From: JBJHBY01 sp050485745
GTDB taxonomy: Bacteria > Pseudomonadota > Gammaproteobacteria > Pseudomonadales > CAMLJR01
Direction: 5' to 3'
NCBI GenBank assembly: GCA_050485745.1
Contig: JBJHBY010000071.1
Location: 1-14,632 of the forward strand
DNA: 14,632 nt
Below, one piece after another: positions 1 through 6,612 of the stretch. The notes beneath the pieces were generated by a model. That model was not told the origin of the DNA, ran no database searches, and saw only the letters and a program-made list of their open reading frames with translations. Numbering within the stretch: position 1 is the first letter of the stretch; each line of letters opens with the position of its first letter. A program made the translations under genes and the position numbers.

Positions 1-642
1 ATGGCGCTGCGCGGCGTTGACCTTGAGCTGTACCGGGGTGAGTTCGTGGTCCTGCTCGGCGCCTCCGGCAGCGGCAAGTCCACCCTGCTCAATATTCTTG
101 GCGGACTGGATGTCGCCAGTGGCGGAGAGGTCTTCTACGGCAGCCAGAATCTTTCCCGTGCTTCCGAGGCCGAGCTGACGCGTTTTCGTCGCGACCATGT
201 CGGTTTCGTGTTCCAGTTCTACAATCTCATTCCCAGTCTCACCGCTCGCGAGAATGTGGCCATCGTCACCGAAATCGCGCGTCATCCGATGACTCCGGAG
301 GAGGCGCTCGAGCTGGTCGGGCTGGGCGCAAGGCTGGACCATTTTCCCTCCCAGCTCTCGGGTGGGGAGCAGCAACGCGTCGCGATCGCCCGCGCCATTG
401 CCAAGAACCCCGCCGTGCTGCTCTGCGACGAACCCACCGGGGCCCTGGATTCCGCCACCGGAGTGAAGGTACTGGCGGTGCTGGCGGACGTCAATCAGCG
501 GCTGGGCACGACAACGGCTGTCATCACCCATAACGCGGCGATCGCCGCCATGGCTCATCGCGTGATCCAGCTCAGGGACGGGCGGGTTGCCGAAGTGCAC
601 GAGAATACGACCCGCGTCGCCGCGGAATCGGTGTCGTGGTAA
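1..642 (+). CDS. ABC transporter ATP-binding protein, MacB/LolD type (5' partial)
   Basis: ATPase subunit that should power the FtsX-type permease encoded next to it. Visible motifs, numbered from the ATG at base 1: Walker A GASGSGKST at residues 20-28, Q-loop Gln72 (VFQFYNL), ABC signature LSGGEQQR at 119-126, Walker B VLLCDEPTGALDS at 139-151 with catalytic Glu144, and H-loop His177 (VITHN). The TGALDS after Walker B and the FYNLIPSLTA stretch are typical of the MacB/LolD/YbbA class. Members of this family usually have about 20 more residues before ALRGVDL (a beta strand and the A-loop aromatic). The ATG at base 1 is therefore probably an internal Met, with the true start upstream of the window. 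The stop lies 4 nt before the permease ATG, so the two are an operon and translationally coupled. The substrate cannot be read from the sequence. Confidence 0.93.
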   Translation: MALRGVDLELYRGEFVVLLGASGSGKSTLLNILGGLDVASGGEVFYGSQNLSRASEAELTRFRRDHVGFVFQFYNLIPSLTARENVAIVTEIARHPMTPEEALELVGLGARLDHFPSQLSGGEQQRVAIARAIAKNPAVLLCDEPTGALDSATGVKVLAVLADVNQRLGTTTAVITHNAAIAAMAHRVIQLRDGRVAEVHENTTRVAAESVSW

Positions 643-646
643 GGCC

Positions 647-3010
647 ATGCGTGCACTGAACACCAAGTTGCGGCGCAATATCTGGCAGCTCAAGGGGCAG
701 GGGCTTGCCATTGCGCTGGTCATCGCCAGTGGAGTGGCCACGCTCATTATTGCCCTGGCCACCCTCGACTCCCTGCGCGTGACCCAGTCCGGCGTGTACC
801 GCGACCTGCGCTTTGCCGAGGTGTTTGCGGACCTCAAGCGGGCGCCGGAGAGTCTGGCAGTGCGCCTGCGCGATATTCCTGGGGTCGCGGTGCTGGAAAC
901 CCGGGTCAAGGCACCCGCCAACATCCGCCTTGACGGGTTCCCCGACCCGGTCACCGGTATGCTGGTGTCGATTCCCGATGGACGCCAGCCAGAGCTGAAC
1001 CGCCTGTTCCTGCGAGCCGGCGAGCTGCCCGCGCCGGACCGGGATGACCAGGCCGTGCTCAGTGAGGCGTTTGCCGAGGCCCATGGGCTGCAGCCGGGCG
1101 ACCGCCTCGAGGTGATCATCAACGGCCGCTACCAGCGCCTTACCATCAGTGGTATCGGGCAATCGCCGGAGTACATTTACCAGATTCGCCCTGGCGAACT
1201 GTTCCCCGATTTTGCCCGCTACGCCATCCTGTGGATGAATCGCAGTGCCCTGGGTGCGGCCTATGGCATGGAGGGAGCCTTCAACAGCGTGGCGGCAACC
1301 CGGGCACCAGGGCGGGGTAGCGCCGCGCTGATCGAGGCCATGGACCTGCTGCTGGAGCCCTGGGGGGGGCTGGGGGCCCATGATCGCGACGACCAGTATT
1401 CCCATCGCTACCTCTCCGAGGAAATGCAGCAGCTGGCCGCCATGGCCCGCATCCTGCCGGCCATTTTTCTGGCGGTGGCGGCGTTTCTGCTGAATGTGGT
1501 GACCGCCCGGCTGATCCGCACCCAGCGTGAGCAGATTGCGGTACTCAAGGCATTCGGCTATGACAATTTCACGGTGGCTCTGCACTACCTGGCGCTGGTA
1601 TCGGTCATTATCCTGATCGGCGCGTTGCTGGGGGTGCTGCTCGGGGCTTGGGCGGCCAGCGGGCTGGGGCGTATCTACGCGCAGTTCTTCCGCTTTCCCT
1701 ACCTCGACTTCCACCTGCGTCCCGGAGTGGCTCTGCTGGGTATTGCCGTCGCTGGGGGCGCTGCGATCCTCGGAACGCTGGGCGCAGTGCGGGCCGCCTT
1801 CCGCCTGCCCCCTGCGGAAGCCATGCGACCCGAGCCTCCGGCCGTATTTCGTGCAACGTTGCTGGAGCGGCTGGGCTTGACCCGCTGGCTGGACCAGCCG
1901 TCGCGCATCGTGCTGCGCAACCTTGAGCGCACCCCGGTGCGCTCCGCTCTCTCAGTGCTCGGCATCAGCCTGGCGGTGGGTATCATGATGGTGAGTGGTT
2001 ACCAGCAGGACGCGATCAACCACATGATCAATGTGCAGTTTCGCCTGTCCCAGCAACAGGATGTGACGGTTGCCCTGGTGGAGCCGACCTCGACCCGGGT
2101 GGTGCACGAACTGGCGGCCCAGCCAGGGGTGCGCCACGCCGAGGGCTGGCGTGTGGCACCGGCGGTGCTGCGCCATGGTCACCGGGAGTACCGCACCAGT
2201 CTGCAGGGTTACACACCGGACAGCCGGCTGTTCCGCCTGCTCGACCGGGATCTGCGCACGGTGGAGCTGCCCGCGGCCGGTATGCTGATCACTGATCACC
2301 TCGGCACCATGCTGGGCGTGGGTGTCGGTGACAGCCTTCAGGTGCAGATTCTCGACGGCCGGCGCCAGCGACTGGAGATTCCGGTCACGGGTCTGGTGCG
2401 GGAGTACGTCGGGGTCAATGCCTATCTGCGGGCCGACGTGCTGGCCCGGCTGTTGGGCGAGGGGCCGGCCTTCAATGGCGCCTTTCTGGCGGTCGAGGAC
2501 GATGCCCTGGAAGCCCTGTTTGCCCGACTCGACGAAATGCCCCGGGTCGCCGGAGTGACCCTGCGCCGCAACGCCATCGACAGTTTTCGCGAAACCATGG
2601 GGGAGACCATTCTGGTGTTTACCTTCGTCAATATGTTGCTGGCGGGGTCGATTGCGGTTGCAGTGGTCTACAACAGTGCCCGCATTGCGCTCGCGGAACG
2701 CGGCCGCGAGATGGCCAGCCTGCGTGTCCTCGGTTTCACTCGTGGTGAGGTTTCCTTTATCTTGCTCGGTGAACTGCTGCTGTTGACCCTGCTGGCGATG
2801 CCGCTGGGATTTGCATTTGGCACCGCGCTCTGCTGGTTGATGGCGTACGGTATGCAGACAGACATTTATCGTGTGCCTTTGGTGCTGGAGTCCTCGACCT
2901 ATGCCCTGGCGGCGCTGGTTATCCTGGTGGCGGCGCTGGGTTCCGCGCTGCTTGTCGGTCGGCAGTTGCGGCAGCTGGACATGGTGTCCGCCCTGAAGGC
3001 CATGGAGTAA
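647..3010 (+). CDS. ABC transporter permease, two FtsX domains (MacB/YbbP-like)
   Basis: Inner-membrane permease of 787 residues, near the length of E. coli YbbP and other duplicated FtsX-type permeases. Order: transmembrane segment about 20-42; a large periplasmic domain about 45-260; FtsX domain 1 about 260-385 with three membrane segments (near 270-289, 312-336, 360-382) and the cytoplasmic coupling stretch REQIAVLKAFGY; a further segment about 432-451; a second periplasmic domain about 455-645; FtsX domain 2 about 647-780 with three segments and the matching stretch REMASLRVLGF. The start is the ATG at 647. A TTG at 587 is also in frame but would overlap the ATPase gene, whereas MRALNTKLRRNIWQLKGQ is the usual beginning for this family. 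The gene sits 4 nt after the ATPase and 5 nt before the adaptor. Type VII (MacB-like) transporters use mechanotransmission rather than a channel. Substrate unknown. Confidence 0.92.
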   Translation: MRALNTKLRRNIWQLKGQGLAIALVIASGVATLIIALATLDSLRVTQSGVYRDLRFAEVFADLKRAPESLAVRLRDIPGVAVLETRVKAPANIRLDGFPDPVTGMLVSIPDGRQPELNRLFLRAGELPAPDRDDQAVLSEAFAEAHGLQPGDRLEVIINGRYQRLTISGIGQSPEYIYQIRPGELFPDFARYAILWMNRSALGAAYGMEGAFNSVAATRAPGRGSAALIEAMDLLLEPWGGLGAHDRDDQYSHRYLSEEMQQLAAMARILPAIFLAVAAFLLNVVTARLIRTQREQIAVLKAFGYDNFTVALHYLALVSVIILIGALLGVLLGAWAASGLGRIYAQFFRFPYLDFHLRPGVALLGIAVAGGAAILGTLGAVRAAFRLPPAEAMRPEPPAVFRATLLERLGLTRWLDQPSRIVLRNLERTPVRSALSVLGISLAVGIMMVSGYQQDAINHMINVQFRLSQQQDVTVALVEPTSTRVVHELAAQPGVRHAEGWRVAPAVLRHGHREYRTSLQGYTPDSRLFRLLDRDLRTVELPAAGMLITDHLGTMLGVGVGDSLQVQILDGRRQRLEIPVTGLVREYVGVNAYLRADVLARLLGEGPAFNGAFLAVEDDALEALFARLDEMPRVAGVTLRRNAIDSFRETMGETILVFTFVNMLLAGSIAVAVVYNSARIALAERGREMASLRVLGFTRGEVSFILLGELLLLTLLAMPLGFAFGTALCWLMAYGMQTDIYRVPLVLESSTYALAALVILVAALGSALLVGRQLRQLDMVSALKAME

Positions 3011-3015
3011 TCGCA

Positions 3016-4206
3016 GTGAGTCGACGTCGCAATGCTCTCCTCGCCGGGCTGGGGCTGGTGTTGGTCGCCGCCCTGGCACTGGGCATGCGCCCGGCGCCGG
3101 TCATGGTCGACGTGGCCGAGGTGCGGCGCGATGCCTTCCGTATCGAGGTGGAAGAAGAAGGCCGTACCCGCGTGGCTGATCGCTACCTGGTGTCGGCCCC
3201 GGTGGCGGGTTACCTGGAGCGGGTGACCCTGGAGCCGGGAGATGCCATCACACCGGGGCAGCGGTTGTTTGCGATCAGGCCGCAGCATGCGGCACCGCTG
3301 GATCCGCGCAGCCGGGCGCAGGCCGAGGCGGGCCTGTCCCGCGCGGAGGCCGCATTGCAGGCTGCAACCATGCTGGTGGAGGCGGAGGCTGCGCGATCCG
3401 AACTGGCCGAGCGGGAACTCGCTCGTGTCGAACCATTGGTGGCCGCGGGGCATCTCTCCGAGGGCGCGCTGGACCTGGCCCGTACCGAGCAACGCCGAGC
3501 GGCGGCGGCGCTGCGCTCTGCCCGGTTCAATGTCGATGTGGCGCGCTTTGAGCGCGACAATGCCCGTGCGGCCCTCGCCGTGGTGGGTGGCGACGCCAGT
3601 CCGGCAGTCATGTTCGTCGAGGCTCCGGTCCCGGGCCTGGTGCTGCGCCGCCTGCGACAGAGCGAAGGGGCGGTGCAGGCCGCCGAGGCGGTGCTCGAGC
3701 TGGGTGATCTGCGCAGCCTGGAAGTGGAGGTGGATGTACTGTCTCCGGATGCCGTGCGCCTGCGCCAGGGCATGCGTGTGCTGTTGGAGCGCTGGGGTGG
3801 AGAGGCAGCCCTTGAGGGGCGGGTGCGTCGCGTGGAGCCCTCCGGCTTCACCCGCATCTCGGCGCTGGGTGTGGAGGAGCAGCGGGTCTGGGTGATTGTC
3901 GACCTGAGCCCGGAGGCAATGGCTGCAGGGCTGGGCGATGGCTTTCGGGTTGAGGCCCGCTTCATTCTCTGGGAAGGCGAGGCCGTGTTGCAGGTGCCCG
4001 CCAGTGCGCTGTTTCGAAAGGGAGAGCATTGGCAGGTGTATGTGCTGGAGGGCGGGCGGGCCCGTGCGCGCGAGGTTGAGCCGGGGCGCCGCAGTGGTTT
4101 GCAGCGCGAGGTCCTGAGCGGCCTGGAGCCCGGTGAGCGGGTGATCCTTCACCCGGATGAGCAGCTGCACGATGGCGCCCGGGTTCGGTATCGGGGCCAC
4201 TATTAA
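3016..4206 (+). CDS. HlyD/MacA-type periplasmic adaptor (membrane fusion protein)
   Basis: Protein of 396 residues starting at GTG 3016, with GGAG at 3004-3007 placed 8 nt upstream. It bridges the inner-membrane permease to an outer-membrane channel. Visible parts: a single N-terminal membrane anchor about 7-24; first lipoyl half about 56-90 (VSAPVAGYLERVTLEPGD); an Ala/Glu/Arg-rich coiled-coil hairpin about 98-188; second lipoyl half about 198-230 (VEAPVPGLVL, matching the first); a beta-barrel about 235-320; and a membrane-proximal domain about 321-396 (VLQVPASALFRKGEHWQVYVLEGG). There is no lipobox Cys, so it is membrane-anchored rather than lipidated. Five nt separate it from the permease, making a tripartite ATPase-permease-adaptor operon. 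No TolC-like gene is in the window. Databases often label such proteins 'efflux RND periplasmic adaptor', but the neighbours say ABC. Confidence 0.93.
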   Translation: MSRRRNALLAGLGLVLVAALALGMRPAPVMVDVAEVRRDAFRIEVEEEGRTRVADRYLVSAPVAGYLERVTLEPGDAITPGQRLFAIRPQHAAPLDPRSRAQAEAGLSRAEAALQAATMLVEAEAARSELAERELARVEPLVAAGHLSEGALDLARTEQRRAAAALRSARFNVDVARFERDNARAALAVVGGDASPAVMFVEAPVPGLVLRRLRQSEGAVQAAEAVLELGDLRSLEVEVDVLSPDAVRLRQGMRVLLERWGGEAALEGRVRRVEPSGFTRISALGVEEQRVWVIVDLSPEAMAAGLGDGFRVEARFILWEGEAVLQVPASALFRKGEHWQVYVLEGGRARAREVEPGRRSGLQREVLSGLEPGERVILHPDEQLHDGARVRYRGHY

Positions 4207-4210
4207 CCGG

Positions 4211-4244
4211 GCATGCAAACAGGTATCCCTTCCTGTTTGCATGC
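4211..4244. terminator. Perfect 13-bp hairpin after the export operon, no U tract
   Basis: GCATGCAAACAGG (4211-4223) is exactly complementary to 4232-4244, with an 8-nt loop. It starts 4 nt after the adaptor stop codon, where a transcription end is expected. A U-run does not follow (ACGCCC), so it is not a classic intrinsic terminator. It may act as an mRNA 3'-end stabiliser, a Rho-dependent end or a protein-binding palindrome. Confidence 0.5.
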
Positions 4245-4251
4245 ACGCCCT

Positions 4252-4291
4252 GGAAATACTGGCGAAGTTGCGCGGAACGCCTTGTATTTCC
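4252..4291. repeat. Second inverted repeat / hairpin upstream of the DUF2784 gene
   Basis: GGAAATAC (4252-4259) is complementary to GTATTTCC (4284-4291). Inside it, GGCG (4261-4264) pairs with CGCC (4278-4281), leaving a 1x2 internal loop and a 13-nt loop, so about 12 bp pair in total. It begins 7 nt after the preceding hairpin. It could be part of a tandem terminator or a leader structure of the downstream gene. Confidence 0.45.
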
Positions 4292-4325
4292 GAGGTTAAC
4301 AAGTGATGGTCGGGAGGCGTCTTGC

Positions 4326-4706
4326 ATGGTGTATCGTGCGCTCGCGGATCTGACCCTGCTGTTGCATGCGCTGTTTATCGCCTGGGCAGTGCTGGGTGGC
4401 ATCGCGGTGTTGCGGCGCCGCCGGGTGTTGTTGCTGCACCTTCCGGCCGCCCTGTGGGCAACCCTCGTCGTGATACAGGGCTGGCTTTGCCCGCTGACAC
4501 CGCTGGAGAACCACTGGCGGATACTGGCCGGGCAGTCCGGCTATTCCGGGGGGTTCATCGAGCACTACCTGCTGCCGCTGGTCTACCCCCCGGGGCTGAC
4601 TCGCGGTGTGCAGGTAGTGCTGGGTGCCCTGGTGCTTCTGGTCAATGCCATAATCTACGGTTTCGTCTATCGGCGCTGGCGTACCACTGGTGCGCGTCGG
4701 CCCTGA
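4326..4706 (+). CDS. DUF2784 domain membrane protein
   Basis: Protein of 126 residues filling the usual length of the DUF2784 family. Four hydrophobic segments are visible, near residues 7-27, 33-50, a shorter one around 76-90, and 95-116. The family hallmark lies between them: CPLTPLEN, then GYSGGFIEHYLLPLVYPPGLTR. The start is the ATG at 4326, preceded by GGGAGG (4312-4317) with an 8-nt gap. A longer ORF in another frame over the same bases has no family features and is a shadow. DUF2784 has no established function; it is a small integral inner-membrane protein. It lies 25 nt before the oxidoreductase gene, so the two probably share a transcript. The invariant Cys-Pro and His could hint at a ligand site, but that is speculation. 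Confidence 0.88.
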   Translation: MVYRALADLTLLLHALFIAWAVLGGIAVLRRRRVLLLHLPAALWATLVVIQGWLCPLTPLENHWRILAGQSGYSGGFIEHYLLPLVYPPGLTRGVQVVLGALVLLVNAIIYGFVYRRWRTTGARRP

Positions 4707-4731
4707 CAACGTTCGCTTTGGGAGATGATCC

Positions 4732-5745
4732 ATGACCCTGCCCGCCCGTTATCGCAAGCTGGTCGTCCGCAAGCCTGGCCCCGAATTTGCGGCGGCCACG
4801 GCCATTGTCGAGGTTGCAATGCCGGAGCCCGGCCCCGGCCAGGTGCTGGTGCGCAACCACTATGCCGGCGTCAACGCCTCCGACCCGGTATTTGCCAGCG
4901 GTGGCTATGGGCAAGCCGACCTGCCCTTCGATGTGGGGCTGGAGTCTTCGGGTGAGATCGTCGCCGTGGGCGCGGGAGTTACCGCGCTGAAGGTGGGAGA
5001 CCACGTCCTGGTCTCGGGCTTCGGCGGCGGTTATGCCGAGTATCGGGTCGCCGCCGCGGAGCATGTGGTTCCCGTGCCGCGCGCCAGCGCGGAGATCACC
5101 AGCGTGTTCATCGCCGGGCTCACCGCCTCTGTGGGCTTGTCCGTGGTCGGCGAGATGGGCGCCGGTGAGACGGTGCTGGTCACGGCGGCTGCGGGCGGGG
5201 TGGGCTCCTATGCGGTACAACTGGCGAGGATGGCGGGCAACCGTGTGATCGGGACCTGCGGCGACGAACGCAAGCTTGCGCAGTTGCAGAGCCTGGGCTG
5301 TGAGCGTGTCATCAACTACCGCCAGGAGGACGTCGCTGCGGTACTGGCGGCGGAATATCCGGGGGGTGTGGATCTGGTGTTCGAGAACGTCGGCCGCCGC
5401 ATGTTTGATATTGCCCTTGAGCACCTTGCCTGCAAGGGCAGGCTGGTTTGCGTGGGTGCGGTGTCGGAGTATGCCGCGGGCCTGGGTTGGGAGCGGGTGG
5501 AGGGCGTGCGTATCTATCAGCGCCTGCTTGCCACTTCGGCCTCGGTCCGGGGTTTCTATCTGCCACACTTTGCAGAGCACTACGCCGCACACCTGGAACT
5601 GATGTTGGGGCAGATGGCGCAGGGGCGGCTGCGGGCTCAGATTGACCCGACCCGCTTTTCCGGTATCGATGCCGTGGTCGATGCCGTCGCACACCTGCAG
5701 TCCGGGCGCAACCTGGGCAAGGTAGTGGTGGACTTCACTGCCTGA
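4732..5745 (+). CDS. Zinc-free MDR oxidoreductase, ZADH2/PTGR3- or quinone-reductase-like
   Basis: Cytosolic NADPH-dependent reductase of the medium-chain dehydrogenase/reductase superfamily, 337 residues, full length. The N-terminal GroES-like catalytic domain covers about 1-125 (PGQVLVRNHYAGVNASDP, VGLESSGEIVAVG, VGDHVLV). The Rossmann domain covers about 130-280, with the nucleotide-binding loop AAAGGVGSYAVQLA at 152-165, then a C-terminal return strand (GKVVVDF). The cysteine and histidine ligands for zinc found in alcohol dehydrogenases are absent. This places it with quinone oxidoreductases and with double-bond reductases such as PTGR3/ZADH2. The start ATG has GGGAG (4720-4724) 7 nt upstream. 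It ends directly against the GIY-YIG gene (TGA then ATG). The natural substrate, probably an enone or quinone, cannot be told from sequence. Confidence 0.9.
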   Translation: MTLPARYRKLVVRKPGPEFAAATAIVEVAMPEPGPGQVLVRNHYAGVNASDPVFASGGYGQADLPFDVGLESSGEIVAVGAGVTALKVGDHVLVSGFGGGYAEYRVAAAEHVVPVPRASAEITSVFIAGLTASVGLSVVGEMGAGETVLVTAAAGGVGSYAVQLARMAGNRVIGTCGDERKLAQLQSLGCERVINYRQEDVAAVLAAEYPGGVDLVFENVGRRMFDIALEHLACKGRLVCVGAVSEYAAGLGWERVEGVRIYQRLLATSASVRGFYLPHFAEHYAAHLELMLGQMAQGRLRAQIDPTRFSGIDAVVDAVAHLQSGRNLGKVVVDFTA

Positions 5746-6027
5746 ATGCCGGCTCTGATGGCACGTCCCTGGTTTCTCTATCTGATCGAGTGCGCCAATG
5801 GCAGTATCTACACGGGTATCACCGTGGATGTTGCGGCGCGCTACGCCCGCCATGCTGCCGGTCGGGGTGCGCGCTATACCCGCGCCAATCCGCCGCGGCG
5901 CCTGCTGGCGGTGATTGCCTGTGAAGACCACTCACAGGCGCTGCGCGAGGAACATCGGATACGCCGTCTCAGCGCGGCGGAAAAGCGCTTGCTCGCGGTC
6001 CGCAATCCACCCCCGACGCTTTCCTGA
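5746..6027 (+). CDS. GIY-YIG nuclease-domain protein, UPF0213 family
   Basis: Protein of 93 residues consisting of a single GIY-YIG fold, the standard size for UPF0213 (YhbQ-like) proteins. The YLIECANG...IYTGIT block around residues 12-26 supplies the two tyrosine motifs (Tyr12, Tyr22). Arg32 follows the second motif. ARYTRANPP at 42-50 is the family signature. Glu69, in the block ALREEHRIRRLS, is the expected metal-binding Glu. The catalytic set therefore looks intact, although the biological substrate of these single-domain proteins is not well established. The ATG at 5746 immediately follows the TGA of the reductase, with no good Shine-Dalgarno sequence, which suggests translational coupling. 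The ATG at 5758 would also keep the whole domain. No hairpin is obvious right after the stop; the next structured element belongs to the convergent cold-shock gene. Confidence 0.9.
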   Translation: MPALMARPWFLYLIECANGSIYTGITVDVAARYARHAAGRGARYTRANPPRRLLAVIACEDHSQALREEHRIRRLSAAEKRLLAVRNPPPTLS

Positions 6028-6137
6028 GGGAGCCTGCAGCTCATACAGCAGCGTCTCGCGAGATTGAGCGCAAGGAATACAAAAAATAAAAGGAACTGTA
6101 GACCTGCCACTTGGGCCGGCCCGAAGAGAATGGGCAG

Positions 6138-6164
6138 CGAGCGGCCTGTGGGACAGACCGCTCG
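6138..6164 (-). terminator. Hairpin terminator of the cold-shock gene
   Basis: A 12-bp stem closes over a 3-nt loop: arms 6138-6149 and 6153-6164, loop 6150-6152. In minus-strand RNA the one non-Watson-Crick position is a G-U pair. In plus-strand RNA it is a C-A mismatch, so the structure favours minus-strand transcripts. It begins 14 nt after the cold-shock stop codon. Only a weak pyrimidine run (ATTCTCTTC) follows at once. A second short GC-rich palindrome (GGGCCGGCCC, 6113-6122) and a T-rich minus-strand stretch (about 6075-6093) lie further on. Moderate confidence as an intrinsic or bidirectional end between convergent genes. Confidence 0.55.
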
Positions 6165-6177
6165 ATCAGATCAAGAC

Positions 6178-6384
6178 TTAGATCGCTACAACGTTCTCAG
6201 CCTGCGGGCCTTTCTTGCCCTGGGTCACGGTGAATTGCACTTTCTGGCCTTCAACCAGCGTCTTGAAGCCGCTGCCGGAGATGGCGCTGAAGTGAACGAA
6301 CACGTCAGGTCCCTGTTCCTGTGCGATAAAGCCAAAGCCCTTCGCTTCGTTGAACCACTTCACCTGACCAGTATGCGTAGACAT
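6178..6384 (-). CDS. Cold-shock domain protein, CspA family
   Basis: Single cold-shock domain of 68 residues, the normal size. It binds single-stranded RNA and DNA as a chaperone through a five-strand OB fold. RNP1 is KGFGFI at 15-20 and RNP2 is VFVHF at 28-32. The N-terminal GQVKWFNEAKG and C-terminal GPQAENVVAI are textbook. The start is taken as the ATG at 6384-6382, because AGGAA (6395-6391) lies upstream with a 7-nt gap from the AGGA core. A TTG two codons earlier (6390) is in frame but less likely. The gene is monocistronic: strong promoter near 6533-6560, leader of about 140 nt, hairpin terminator after the stop. The long leader resembles that of cold-induced csp genes, but paralogues can be constitutive, so induction is inference. 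Confidence 0.95.
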   Translation of the reverse strand: MSTHTGQVKWFNEAKGFGFIAQEQGPDVFVHFSAISGSGFKTLVEGQKVQFTVTQGKKGPQAENVVAI

Positions 6385-6526
6385 TGTCAATTCCTGTACA
6401 TGTTTCAGTAAAACAGATCGTTTGGGAGCCGGAAACGAGCAGGGTTACTTATGAAAGGGAAGGGACAAAGCACTGCAGGAGAGATGTCTGACTTACTGAT
6501 CATAAATAGCCGCTTTTTTTCAGGCT
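6385..6526 (-). promoter_or_regulatory. Long 5' leader of the cold-shock mRNA
   Basis: The predicted transcript carries about 140 nt before the start codon, similar in length to the thermosensing cspA leader of E. coli. It is markedly less GC-rich than the rest of the window and pyrimidine-rich in its middle (6440-6490). I could not identify a cold box by eye or assign a defined fold. Confidence 0.5.
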
Positions 6527-6532
6527 GTCTCG

Positions 6533-6560
6533 ATTATATACGGCAGCGGGGCGACGTCAA
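6533..6560 (-). promoter_or_regulatory. Strong sigma70 promoter for the cold-shock gene
   Basis: On the minus strand, TTGACG (6560-6555) is followed by a 16-nt spacer and a perfect TATAAT (6538-6533). This is the best promoter match seen in the window. Transcription should begin near 6526, giving an untranslated leader of about 140 nt before the ATG at 6384. It lies just downstream of the stop codon of the secreted-protein gene on the same strand. Confidence 0.8.
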
Positions 6561-6612
6561 CGGGATTTTTTGCCGCTCCGGTGAGCCACTTCACGCCGCC
6601 GCCGCCGCTGTT

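Noticed and set aside
1369..1377. Run of G bases in the permease gene, a possible slippage or phase-variation site
   Set aside because: The reading frame continues intact, and an isolated run of about eight G inside a GC-rich gene is weak evidence for phase variation.
572..1714. Long minus-strand ORFs across the ABC permease and adaptor genes (also 1952-3079 and 2899-4302)
   Set aside because: High GC content creates long antisense frames. Their translations are Gln/His/Arg-rich without domains, while the plus strand carries clear ABC, FtsX and HlyD features.
4322..4735. A 137-codon plus-strand ORF in another frame over the DUF2784 gene
   Set aside because: Cys/Ala/Arg-rich translation without family features; the overlapping frame carries the DUF2784 signature and a better ribosome site.
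4642..5931. A 429-codon minus-strand ORF across the oxidoreductase
   Set aside because: Antisense shadow; the plus strand encodes a complete MDR protein with an intact nucleotide-binding loop and a good ribosome site.
6405..6503. A 32-codon ORF inside the cold-shock leader (minus strand), ending shortly before the cspA-type start
   Set aside because: No ribosome-binding site precedes its ATG, and an ORF of this length is expected by chance in a 140-nt leader. Kept only as a remote leader-peptide possibility.
6592..6609. Run of GCC triplets near the end of the secreted-protein gene
   Set aside because: Only about five units, just 3' of the stop codon; common in GC-rich DNA and not enough to call a repeat element or terminator.
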